Positions 10,776 through 20,677 of a DNA stretch of 46,627 nt are shown here, in pieces; positions within the stretch are counted from its first letter, which is position 1; each line of letters opens with the position of its first letter. The notes under the pieces are model-generated. The model saw only the letters and a program-made list of their open reading frames with translations. It made no database searches and was not told the DNA's origin. A program made the position numbers and the translations under genes. Source of the DNA: Dissophora ornata (lineage: Eukaryota > Mortierellomycota > Mortierellomycetes > Mortierellales > Mortierellaceae); NCBI GenBank assembly GCA_025201705.1, contig MU616744.1:1-46627 (forward strand), in the 5' to 3' direction.

Positions 10776-11897
10776 TGCCAACTGAACAGCCTCTTCTTTT
10801 GTCATCCTCATCATCTGTTTGGGGGGGACACTTGACGAGCACTCAAAAGCCACCTGGCTCTCGATATCCAACTTGCTCGCTTGGGGTCTTGAATGGGGGT
10901 TGCGACGGAAGGAGGATATGAGTCCTCATTCCTCGCCTTGTGATTGATCACATCGGGAGAGCGCGCTTGCTTGGAGTTGCTTGTTGCTTGCTGCTTGCCA
11001 CAGAGTCCGATTCCAAAAAGTCGATTTGGATGTGAGAAGAAAGCTCTGCCGTTGTGACAGGAAATGCCTGCTGACCTCGCAAAAAGCTATCTAGAAACAC
11101 GGCGGCGGGTGATCCATGAGCGAAAAACTTGTCTGCGACCTTTGATGTCAGCCTCGAGGCCGCATGAATTAGAAAGGAATGAATGAGTTAACTGAACTTC
11201 AATGCAATGTGGCATGACAAAACGCAAGGGATTGCAGGTAGAACGCCTCACACCCCACTGCCCAGGGCATGAATTGCAGGGTGACTCAATACAAAAAACG
11301 GGCCGGGCTTTACTCAATGGAGTGTGGAGTGAGGGTGTTCTACGCACGTGGACTACCCGCCAGGTCTTTCCGTTAGATCCAGCTCCCGAGCATGGTTCTG
11401 CTGTCAAAAGTTGTCGAGCTCTTCCACTGCCAGAAGATGAGGCCCACGCGTGCTCTGCTGGTAGGCCCATGAATGCAACAATGAACACTGGCAGCTACCT
11501 TGGGCATGAGTTCAACATACAAGCGGTTTGCGAGCACAAGCTGAGTCATGGGCAAGGTTTTGACAACGTGTGTGCTGGTCAGTGCCCCTTTGCCATCCGG
11601 CATTAATCAGCTGATTGGTTCCGCCCCGCAGTAAACGGATCCGGCACAGCCAAAGAATGGGCTCCAGATGCTCCATGGGTCAAAAGGCAAACTAAAATCG
11701 GGTACGCACCTGTTCTGAGCTCATGTGATGGATGGGACGTCTCGAAAGATCGTGATGTGTAGAAACAAAGAAAAGACATCCAAGTGGTTTATGCTGCTCG
11801 TTTCCCACAGAAACGAGTCACTTTCTTGTGCACAATTTCTAACGCGACGTGTACGCGTTCCAATTATCCCTTCGGCGACAGTAACTTTTTCAATCCC
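10776..11897. other. Gene-free stretch before kinase A
   Basis: Opposed frames overlap at 11087-11488 (minus, 133 codons) and 11202-11606 (plus, 134 codons). Neither has a recognisable domain, signal or splice structure, so I do not call either a gene. The 110 bases before 11898 remain open in the kinase frame and may be 5' UTR; a CAG at about 11881 could be the acceptor of a 5' UTR intron. Confidence 0.4.
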
Positions 11898-13460
11898 ATG
11901 GCCGACGCTCCATCCAACCCGTTTCCGGATCCATGGGGGAACCTCGGCGAAATTCCACCTCCAGCACCCGAGACAATCGTCGGGAAAGGAGGGTTTGGAG
12001 AAGTATATCGTTGGAATAAGGACGGCATCCAAATGGCTGTGAAGAGAATTCGAGTTATCGACGGATATGCTGCAGACATCGCGAGGGAGATGGAGATGGT
12101 GTCCAACTTGGCACATAAACACATCATCCAATGCTACGGTGTGGATCGTGATGCCAACTATGTGTCCATCATCACCGACTACGCCGAGGGCGGCAATCTT
12201 AGGGCCGCCACACCGAGATTGAATTGGGAGGACAAGAAAAGAATCGTCATGGAGGTGGCTCTCGGATTAGCATACCTGCATGGTCAAGGTATCGTTCACA
12301 GAGACATCAAGGGAGCGAACATCCTATTGACCGAGCACAATGAGGCCAAATTGTGCGACTTTGGGATTACCAAAGTCATCGCGTCAGCTACTTGTGCCTC
12401 GTCTTTCGTACGAAAAGGAACTCCTGGATTCATGGCGCCAGAATTGATGAAGGCCAGACCAACATACTCGACAATGTCCGATGTCTATGCACTCGGAGTA
12501 GTAATGCAGGAATTGATACATGGAGACTCGACACCGGATGATTACAGGGCGGTCATGAATCGATGTCTCGATGAGGACCCGGAAAAGAGGCCAAAGGCAG
12601 ATGAGATTGCGGGTGCATTTCACATTGACCTTGTCCACGGCGTGAATGCTGAGGACAATCAGGAGGAGTTTCTTCTAGAATTCAGACCCAGCTCCAGGCA
12701 CGAAGTTGATACTGAAGGTGCAGAGAGTCTTTGGATATCAGCTAACCAGGGAGACACAGAAGCCCAGAATCTCATGGGGGATATTTACCGACTCGGGATT
12801 GGTGTCCTTCCCGATTATACCAAAGCTGCGAAATGGTACCAAATGGCTGCTGATAAAGGCGACGCAGAGTCGCAGGTCGAACTTGCAAAATTATATCTAG
12901 ACGGAAGTGATTTACCAGAAGACTCCAGCAGGGCTTTGGATCTACTTCAAGCTGCAGCAGAGCAAGGACATGACGAGGCGTGCATTATCTTGGGAGAAAT
13001 ATACGTGACAGGAAACTTCGGCGTAGCTCTAGACAACGCAACGGGTATGCGATGGTTCCGTGAGGCTGCTGAAAGAGGAGACTCAAAGGCTCAAGTCCAT
13101 CTTGGGATGATGTTCTACCATGGCAAGGGTGTGGAACAGGATTATGTGGAATCCAGGAAGTTTTTGTTGATGGCTGCCGACCAAGGACACCTGGAGGCAA
13201 ACCGCTATCTAGGAGAAATGTACCACTTAGGCCTTGGTGGTCCCCAAGATCACCATGAAGCCTTAGAACGGAGTCTCAAAGCAGCCAAGGAAGGCGACAT
13301 GACGGCTCAATACAACGTCGGTATTTTCTACATCAATGGGTATCGGGATGTCCCCAAAAACCCTTCCAGGGGTACCATGTGGCTGAAGAAAGCGGCGGAA
13401 CAAGGACATGAAGGCTCTCAAACCCTCGTGGAAGTCTTTCGCCAAATGTGGTCCAGCTGA
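11898..13460 (+). CDS. Protein kinase with SEL1 repeats (kinase A)
   Basis: This is a single-exon gene of about 520 residues: a tyrosine-kinase-like Ser/Thr kinase domain followed by about six SEL1 (TPR-like) repeats. All core catalytic motifs are present: glycine loop GKGGFGEVY (about 29-37), AVKRI with Lys49, HRDIKGANIL with Asp136, CDFG with Asp154, FMAPEL, and SDVYALGVVM. SEL1 repeats run from about residue 280 to the end (for example YTKAAKWYQMAADKGDAES and MMFYHGKGVEQDY); such repeats act as protein-binding solenoids. The open frame extends upstream to 11784, but ATG 11898 directly precedes the kinase domain and avoids an unrelated N-terminal stretch. An RD kinase with all residues intact is expected to be active. 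Its partner and pathway are unknown. A second kinase-SEL1 gene follows 0.8 kb downstream in the same orientation. Confidence 0.92.
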   Translation: MADAPSNPFPDPWGNLGEIPPPAPETIVGKGGFGEVYRWNKDGIQMAVKRIRVIDGYAADIAREMEMVSNLAHKHIIQCYGVDRDANYVSIITDYAEGGNLRAATPRLNWEDKKRIVMEVALGLAYLHGQGIVHRDIKGANILLTEHNEAKLCDFGITKVIASATCASSFVRKGTPGFMAPELMKARPTYSTMSDVYALGVVMQELIHGDSTPDDYRAVMNRCLDEDPEKRPKADEIAGAFHIDLVHGVNAEDNQEEFLLEFRPSSRHEVDTEGAESLWISANQGDTEAQNLMGDIYRLGIGVLPDYTKAAKWYQMAADKGDAESQVELAKLYLDGSDLPEDSSRALDLLQAAAEQGHDEACIILGEIYVTGNFGVALDNATGMRWFREAAERGDSKAQVHLGMMFYHGKGVEQDYVESRKFLLMAADQGHLEANRYLGEMYHLGLGGPQDHHEALERSLKAAKEGDMTAQYNVGIFYINGYRDVPKNPSRGTMWLKKAAEQGHEGSQTLVEVFRQMWSS

Positions 13461-13463
13461 GTC

Positions 13464-13469
13464 AATAAA
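13464..13469 (+). terminator. AATAAA after kinase A
   Basis: A canonical AATAAA begins four bases after the end of the kinase A stop codon. Confidence 0.5.
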
Positions 13470-14261
13470 ACCATGCTTCGCCTTCTTTTACGCCAAGATA
13501 AAATAAAGAGCCATCACTGATGTTGGCGTTTATTTTTTTCTTTCCCAAAGTACCATGACCTAAACTTGGTACCACCGCACTTTGATTATTAAGCGCCAAG
13601 GCTTGCAGTACGATATAGATCCACCACCACACTGTGAACTTTCCTCCAATTCTTCTGATCATGTAGGAATGACTGTTTGGAGTATGACACCCTGGGCTGG
13701 GCACTCCAGTCTACCCAAGAGAAAAAGGTTCCTTGATCAACATCGTGAAGGCAGAGAACAAACACAATGGGCAGATTATCGAGATTCTTATGAATTTTCA
13801 TTTTTGGCAGAGAAGAGACAGCGTCAACGGGAGGCGTGGAGAGTCAAAGTGAAAAATGGTCGACGAAGATGAGGGCGATGAGGACGCGGATTGCGGGAGC
13901 CTCTGGAAAAAGTCTGCAGCCACGCTGAGAGAACAACGGCGGTATGCCAGCACTAAGGACTTTGTTTCAAGCTGCCGCAGTCCATAATTATTGTTTTATT
14001 TTATTCTTTACCAGGGAACTTGAACACATTCCTTCTTGCATCCTTAGTCTTCCCTGTCCTTGCCCTGTCCTCCCACTTTCCCTCGCCTCGCTCTAGTTCA
14101 CGACAGTACCATCCCTCTCCCTTCGCCAATACTTATACGTGCACAGCGGTACGTTATACATTTGCTTCAACCCTGACACATATTTCGTGAGCTGGTGGCG
14201 CTTCCTGACTCAACTTTTTGGACTATTTCAGCTTGACATTCGCACAAACACTACTCATTGG
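13470..14261. other. Intergenic and 5' UTR of kinase B
   Basis: No gene is recognised. Frames at 13582-13872 (plus) and 13462-13801 (minus) overlap and lack motifs. The last part is pyrimidine-rich, as upstream of other genes here. A donor-like GTACGT at 14149 and a TTTCAG at about 14225-14230 delimit a possible 82-nt 5' UTR intron just before the kinase B start. Confidence 0.5.
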
Positions 14262-16229
14262 ATGGATATCCAACATGGTGAAAAAATTGGCAGTGGGGGC
14301 CAAGCAGAAGTCTTTAAGGCCAAATACGGAATCAACGATGCAGTGGTCAAGATATTTCTTCGTTCAGATAACGAGGACTGGAAACGAGAGGTGGAATTCT
14401 CCAAACAGTTGCGCAACAGGTACATCGTTCAGTTCTACAAAGTAGAAAACGATATGCTTGTGATGGAGTATGTAGAAGGCGGAAGTCTTTCAAAGGTCAT
14501 ATTGGGGAGCACTATTGATGACTGGGAGACCAAGACTCGGATCGCGAAACAAGTGTCGTTGGGATTGACCTATCTTCATGGCCAAAACATTATCCATTGC
14601 GACATCAAGAGTGCCAATATTCTTCTTACCAAACATCTGGATGCCAAGATCTGCGACTTTGGCAAAGCCCGCAAGGTTGGAGATAGTGGAGGAGATGGTA
14701 CGCTTCCATGGATGGCACCCGAGCTGTTATTGGGATCCCCACAATACTCGACCAAGTCTGATGTTTATGCCCTGGGGATGGTTATGTGGGAAATGGCATC
14801 TAGTAGCACTCAGCCGTACGAAGCGCATTCACAGAACGGTATAGTGTACTGCATTACGAAAGGAATCTTGGAGGATATCCCAAGCAACGCACCCGAGGCG
14901 TATTCAACCTGCATTCAGGCTTGCTGGCATCAGAACCCTGAAGAAAGACCTACTGCTGCAAAAATGACTGAATGCCTCGACAATACATTACACGACCATA
15001 AAAGCGACGATCAACGTGTTCAAGAAGAACTGAAAGACACGCTACAGTTTTCTGCAGCATCAGCTACGAGAAATGACGCAAGTTTATATAATCGGATTGC
15101 CGGCATGTACTGCGAAGGGAGTGGAGTGAAAATTAACTACAAGACTGCTATGGCCTGGTTCCTCAAAGCAAGCGATGCTGGAGACCCAAAGGCCAAGTTC
15201 AATATCGGAGTGATGTACCGCGACGGCCAGGGTGTTGAGCAGGACTACAACAAGGCGATGGACTGGTATCTGAGGGCGAGCGATGCAGCTGAATCAGCTG
15301 CAATGACCAATATTGGTGAATTATACTATCGCGGTTATGGCATGGAGCAGGACTACGTCAAGGCGATGGAGTGGTTTATCAAGGCTAACGAAGCTGGAAA
15401 TTCAAACGCCAAGTATCATATCGGCTTCATGTACGACAGTGGTGAGGGCGTAGAACAGGACTATACCAAGGCGATGGAGTGGTACATCAAGGCTAGCGAA
15501 GTTGGAAATTCAAGCGCCAAGTTCATGATCGCTGAGATGTATCGCGCTGGTCATGGGGTCGAACAAAGCTACACCGAGGCGATGGAGTGGTATATCAAGG
15601 CTAGCAAAGCTGGAAATTCAAACGCCAAGTCCATGGTCGCTGAGATGTATAGCAATGGTGATGGGGTTGAACAGAGCTACGCCAAGGCAATGGAGTGGTA
15701 TTTAAAGGCTAACGAAGCCGGAGTTTTAAGCGCCAAGTTCATGATTGCTGAAATGTATCGCAGTGGTCATGGAGTTGAGCAGAGTTACACTAAAGCAATG
15801 GAGTGGTATTTCAAGGCTATTGAAGTTGGAGATTCAAGCGCGATAGTCAATATGGGCTTGATGTACTACAACGGCCTTGGCGTTGAACAGGACTTCACCA
15901 AGGCGATGGAATGGTTTATCAAGGCAAGCGAAGCCGGTTTTTCAATCGCCAGAGTCAATATCGCTGAGATGTACCGTTATGGTCAAGGCGTCGAAAAGAA
16001 TTACGCCAAGGCGATGGAGTGGCATCTGGAGGCGAGCCACGCTGGAGATGAGACGGCTATGCTCAAAGTCGCTGAGATGTACCGTGATGGACAGGGTGTT
16101 GAACAGGACTATGGCAAGGCCCTGGAATGGTTTCTCAAGGCGAGCGAAGCTGGACTAGTGGAGGCCGACTTTGAGATTAGTCGTATTGTCTGTCGCAAAA
16201 AGCCACTAGCGATATTCGAGCCCCTTTGA
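14262..16229 (+). CDS. Non-RD protein kinase with ten SEL1 repeats (kinase B)
   Basis: About 655 residues: a tyrosine-kinase-like kinase domain (about residues 5-265) followed by ten SEL1 repeats. Kinase motifs are the glycine loop GSGGQAEVF, VVKIF with Lys30, the catalytic loop HCDIKSANIL with Asp114, CDFG with Asp132, and WMAPEL. The catalytic loop has Cys113 where most kinases have Arg, so this is a non-RD kinase, a class that usually does not depend on activation-loop phosphorylation. The repeats are each exactly 36 residues with a core like MYRDGQGVEQDYNKAMEW, covering 15102-16181. The upstream frame from 14139 crosses a probable 5' UTR intron (GTACGT at 14149, TTCAG at 14230), so ATG 14262, which opens MDIQHGEKIGSGG, is preferred. 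It is probably a paralogue of kinase A. Substrate and pathway are unknown. Confidence 0.92.
   Translation: MDIQHGEKIGSGGQAEVFKAKYGINDAVVKIFLRSDNEDWKREVEFSKQLRNRYIVQFYKVENDMLVMEYVEGGSLSKVILGSTIDDWETKTRIAKQVSLGLTYLHGQNIIHCDIKSANILLTKHLDAKICDFGKARKVGDSGGDGTLPWMAPELLLGSPQYSTKSDVYALGMVMWEMASSSTQPYEAHSQNGIVYCITKGILEDIPSNAPEAYSTCIQACWHQNPEERPTAAKMTECLDNTLHDHKSDDQRVQEELKDTLQFSAASATRNDASLYNRIAGMYCEGSGVKINYKTAMAWFLKASDAGDPKAKFNIGVMYRDGQGVEQDYNKAMDWYLRASDAAESAAMTNIGELYYRGYGMEQDYVKAMEWFIKANEAGNSNAKYHIGFMYDSGEGVEQDYTKAMEWYIKASEVGNSSAKFMIAEMYRAGHGVEQSYTEAMEWYIKASKAGNSNAKSMVAEMYSNGDGVEQSYAKAMEWYLKANEAGVLSAKFMIAEMYRSGHGVEQSYTKAMEWYFKAIEVGDSSAIVNMGLMYYNGLGVEQDFTKAMEWFIKASEAGFSIARVNIAEMYRYGQGVEKNYAKAMEWHLEASHAGDETAMLKVAEMYRDGQGVEQDYGKALEWFLKASEAGLVEADFEISRIVCRKKPLAIFEPL
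15102..16181 (+). repeat. Ten in-frame 108-bp tandem repeats (SEL1)
   Basis: Coding repeats of kinase B. The ATG codon of the repeat core recurs at exactly 108-bp steps; repeat 1 has it at 15105 and repeat 10 at 16077. Units near 15470-15800 are the most alike at DNA level (GCGATGGAGTGGTA blocks recur), pointing to recent internal duplication. Confidence 0.95.
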
Positions 16230-16419
16230 TCTTTTTGCTGTCAAATTTTATTGGATTGTGAAACGAACAGGAATAATGCGGGAGCGTGGAATTATGCTTC
16301 TTTGACTCGTCATTAGTTTGAACCTGACGAATTGCCAGTGGTGTCAGTGGTAGATGCAGTCTGGATAAACTTGGCTAAAAGAGGGGGCAAGAGTTAGGAC
16401 TTCAGCCAATAGTGTTCTC

Positions 16420-19400
16420 TCACTTTTTCACAATAAATACGCGTTCAATAATAGGCTTACTATAAAAGTTAAGGAAATAGGCGCCAAACAAAAAGACGCA
16501 CAGCACTGTAGGTCCGATTCGGTCATGGAACTGACGATTTGGCTTTGAGGATAAGATGTTGGAGAGACGAATGTGGAATATCCCGAGGGCGTACAGCATG
16601 GCCAACAGTGTAATTACAGTCAAAACCGCTCCAGACACGCGAGTCATGTAGTTTCCAAAGTTGAGCAACGTCAGCGCGATCTACCGCCAGAACAAAGAGG
16701 AATATAATAAGTATCATTGCATTTGATACCAATGCAAAAGATTCAAAAAGGTAATGTGCAAACTACCCACCGATCCAAGCAGAACAGAGAACTGGAGCCA
16801 GTTCAGGAATGTACGCTCGTTAGCGAAAAACACCTTGGGTTCCATGCGGACCGGCGCAGACGCGCGCTTAGCAGAGTTAACTCTCTTCTCCCTGAACCCA
16901 AATCGCTTGCGGCGAATGGTCGACTTTTTATGCAACAGACCGCCTTCAACGTTGCTATCAGCGTTGCCATCGTCGTAGTTGCCGCCCTGATCCTTTTCTG
17001 CCATAGACTGTCCAGGGGTGGATAGCACGGAGCCGAGTGATGCCCTCGAGTCTCGATTGTTGTTGGTCCTACCGACCCAAGGGCGGGGTGGTGGAGCCAT
17101 CAATATTTGATTTGTGGCCGCTGATTGATTGTCGACAAGAGGGTGCGATCCTGATACGCTGGCTTTGGACATAGTCGATGTCTGTGGTTGACTGTAAAAA
17201 TTGGCTCCATTGTTGGCTGGTGGGCGCATCGCACTCTTCTCAAGCATCTTTTGCCGATACTCTGGTTTTCCCAGCGTCTTTGGGATTTTTGATTCGTACT
17301 CGGACAAAGATTTTACAGCAATGACACCTTCGACCACCAGCTGTGAATCCCTTACACCGGCGATCTTTGGGCGTGCAGGGATAGCAGGAGCGGGCATGTT
17401 TGGTCGAAGGGCGATCTGAGGTGTGCCCACGGGCCATGCTTGTGGCAGGAAAGACGACAGACCAAAATCTGTATTGGGAGCCTTGCGAATTTCCTGATCC
17501 ATCTGCGGCAGCCAAAAGGGAAGGATCTGGATTTTGTCCTCGAGTAACGTGGCAACGCCGTGAATATATTTAGAAAAGCGGGGGCAGGATTCAACCAAGT
17601 GAGAGTTGATCAGCTCGACAATCCAAGCTGGAGGTTCCTGGCCATGGTGAGTCTGCAGCTTAACTTCCAGAACAGCGTAGGGGAACCGCGTGACATCCTC
17701 AGCAGGGAGTTGCTTGAAGGGCCAGTCAATGCCGATGTCCTCACGCTTCCAGTGTTCGCCAGCGCGAGTCCTGCCGCCGTAGTCATCCTCGCGGATCAAG
17801 GCTAGCTCTGTGTCGAGTGAGATACGGACGCGAGCATCGTTGTTCAGTTGGAAAGCTGTGCGGCGATAAAAGGCGCGAATGGTAGGACGCATCCTTTTGG
17901 TGATAATGCTCTTTTGGACGTCGTTGGCAAGTTTTTGCATCAGCTCCACGTCCTTCACTGACTTTTGGCCACGCGCGCGGAGTTTGGCGAACTTGACATC
18001 CATCGTATGAGTGCCTGCGAGGTACGGGTTGATGTATTTGGTCTTTATCGGGAATCGTTCCTTGACACTCTGCTCACCAGTCCACTTTTCGCGGTGGACT
18101 TTTCTCTCCAGGAAGCACTGTCCATTCTCTGTTGGTGTAGGTCCGTACCAACTTGAGTGGCGCGTCAAATAAAATGGAACGCATCGTCAGCATATTTCTT
18201 TCAAAGCATTTCATCTGCTGTCCAAAGTAGATTCCTACCGGATACGAATGGCCTGGGCACCATCGCTCTTCTCCAAACGTCCCTGGTAGCACTCGAAATC
18301 ATCGCTGTCAACATAAATAGAGGAGATGGCCGAGTCATTCTCCTCATACTCCTTTGTGGTGTTGAAGAGGAGGACAGGGAGGTGCTTCATGATGACGAGT
18401 TTGACCTCGGTGATGTTGTCGGGATGGACCCAATACTTGGTTGTGTCACGCACAAAGGCGTTCGAGTCCCAGTTGGCAAACTGGCCATCACCTTTGAGCC
18501 TCTGTCCTCTTGCGGTAACCACGTGGTAGATCGAAGACAGACGAACAATGGCGGCGTCGTAGTTCTCCTTGTGGAATGGTTTCGTATTAAGGCGTACATG
18601 GAAAATGGATTTCAACATCCATTGTGTTTGTTTCTACGCAGATGAAATAAAGAGCATATTTAGATGGGCTGTGTCGATATTTTGATCGAGCCGATCGTGT
18701 TTTGGCTAGTGAACGAGAAGGACGTGTTATTGATGTCGAGAGCCGGGTTGACATCCATCGCGCTCGTTGCCTCCTCAGAAGCCATCTGTCGTCAGTGTAA
18801 CAGCTGCCGTCGCTGCAACGCCCTTGATGCCTTCATCGTCGCACCCCCTTATGTCTCAGGCCATGCTCATTGATGTTGCTGCGGCGGAGGTGGGGCGGGG
18901 GGTTTGTTTGTTACTGTGTTTCTGAGCTCTCCAACCTTTTTTTTTTGGTCGTGTGGTGTAGTTCGGCACAAAAACAGAGCCCAGGCCACGGACGGTAATA
19001 AAACAAAACCAACAAATGTACCTCTGTACCAGGAGTGAGGGGTAAACGAAAAACAAAAAAAAATAGGTCTTCACGTACATCATGCTTCTTGACAATCTTG
19101 AGGAAGCCAGTGTAGTTGAGACGAGTATATTTAGCCAGAACATCAATCTCGGCCACAAGTCGGTAGAGTTCAATCTCAAGAGCTCGCCAGGTCTCTTCTT
19201 GAGCGCCGCCCTTCTTGAACTCCTGGGCCTGGGAATTATAGTACGACAGCTTGCGCTGAACCTCGCCGATCTTGACGTTCTGGAAACCGTAGACCTTCTC
19301 CAGCTCGCGCTCAAGGACCTCCACAAAGTATCCCTCATCTGTCTCAGTCCAGTTCCCCAATTCGGTGCGCGTTTTGAGAACGTTCTTCAATTCATCGTAC

Positions 19401-19462
19401 GAGATGTAGTTGAAAGACCAATCGGGCTGAATGGACTCGCGCAGGTGGTCTCCAAACTTCAT
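16420..19462 (-). CDS. VTC4: Vacuolar transporter chaperone 4, polyphosphate polymerase
   Basis: Vtc4 is the catalytic subunit of the VTC complex, which makes polyphosphate from ATP at the vacuole membrane and moves it into the lumen under SPX/inositol-pyrophosphate control. Exons (minus) are 19079-19462, 18239-18633, 16771-18151 and 16420-16680, giving about 806 residues. Exon 1 is an SPX domain ([20 protein letters not shown], ending [14 protein letters not shown]). The polymerase tunnel domain follows: [27 protein letters not shown], the ERKVHREKW lysine region, [31 protein letters not shown] and LPFWLPQMD. The basic and acidic residues that bind nucleotide and metal in Vtc4 are conserved, and the sequence is closer to Vtc4 than to Vtc2/3. 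A long low-complexity linker precedes the C-terminal three-span DUF202 domain ([19 protein letters not shown]). The protein is longer than yeast Vtc4 (about 720) because of that linker. Intron 1 is unusually long (445 nt). Confidence 0.95.
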
Positions 19463-20677
19463 GGTGTATCTCTCTCGGGTATGTCTATTTTAAAAACGAC
19501 ATTGAGAACAAGACAGCGGTTAATTTCTCGGCAGGGAGACTGCATCGCGCGAACAGGAACCCAACCCCAGGAAACAGCGACTTTTTTTTATTTTTTATTT
19601 TTTCCAGGGATGAAATGTGGACAAAAATTTGAAGCGCATTGTTCAGAAAACTAAAAGCCCGGAGAAGGACAATATTTGGGAGCGGAAGGAAGTTACAATA
19701 ATAAAAAAGGCTGAACACAACCAATATGTTCCGCGGATATTTGTCGTTGTTCTTCGAGGATCTGAGAGATGTACGGTTGCTAGGCGACAGGGGGGTGCCT
19801 GGGTATGCAGGGAATGAGAACAGCGATGGAAATGAGGATGGAGATGGGCGATGAGAATGTGTGAAGGTGAGAGTGTTGAGAGCAACAGGGAGGCAATTGG
19901 GGGCAGGGTCGTCTTTATTTTTTATATTCACGAGGAGTGAGCATGCCAGAATGGGAGTGGTCGTGTGAGGTCCTTTCTCCACCCAGCCCAAAGCCCGCAA
20001 AGGTCCTTCTTGGTTGGGCAGGGTCCTTGTTGTGTTGCAAGTTGGGGCATAGCTGTCTCTCTGTATACTCTATGAGCGTCCGAGATGATTGTGGCAATTG
20101 AAGGCGATGGGTACCGGCATCAGCATCCATGGATGTGCATCAACCCTGCTCCGTATAGGGGCTAACGGTTGTCGCGTGGGGCGATGCACCGCGGGTTCTT
20201 CCTGGCGAGCGAACTGAACCCATTTACCTCGGACTGCTGTCTAGGGACACGCGACGGACACACCGATCTATCATATGCACATTGGATGACAGTGGTGTTG
20301 GTGATGATGATGTCGCGTTAATCGCCATACTGTCAAAACACATGTCCTGCTGCTGATCACAGACGCAACAACGTGGCTCTCTGCTATCCTCTATCCCTTG
20401 GCAAGCCCTCGACCAGTAATCGCTCTTTTTGCGCCTTCTCTTTCCTCTCTTCAGTTTCTCCTCCCCTCCTCTGATGTACGTTGGCGAGCAAGCCTTGACA
20501 CAAAAAACTGATCTGCACACGGCAATCTCTCATTTTTCCCGATCAGTCCGCCACTCTCTCTGCTTCTTCACTTTATCAATCTTCCACACCATCCTTTCCT
20601 CGTTTTCCATTTCCCTCTCTTTCTAGTCTCCCCCGTTCTTTCTTTCTACCACTTCTTTCTAGCTTGCCCTAGCCGAA
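19463..20677. other. Divergent intergenic region between VTC4 and the 277-residue membrane protein
   Basis: No gene is supported. A 171-codon minus frame (19485-20000) lies directly upstream of VTC4 but is low complexity and has no domain; it is more likely promoter and 5' UTR. I looked for a CACGTG-type phosphate-response box and did not see one. 20400-20660 is pyrimidine-rich, as in front of other genes here. Confidence 0.45.

Noticed and set aside
11087..11606. Overlapping plus and minus frames of 133-134 codons
   Set aside because: They are mutually antisense, with no domain, no splice structure and a composition like non-coding sequence; at most one could be real and neither has support.
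18461..18475. TTCGAGTCCCA resembling a tRNA B box
   Set aside because: It lies inside a conserved VTC4 exon and there is no matching A box or acceptor stem. No tRNA gene was found in the window.
19485..20000. 171-codon minus-strand frame upstream of VTC4
   Set aside because: It is low complexity and rich in Phe/Ser/Pro from CT-rich DNA. Its position fits promoter and 5' UTR of VTC4.
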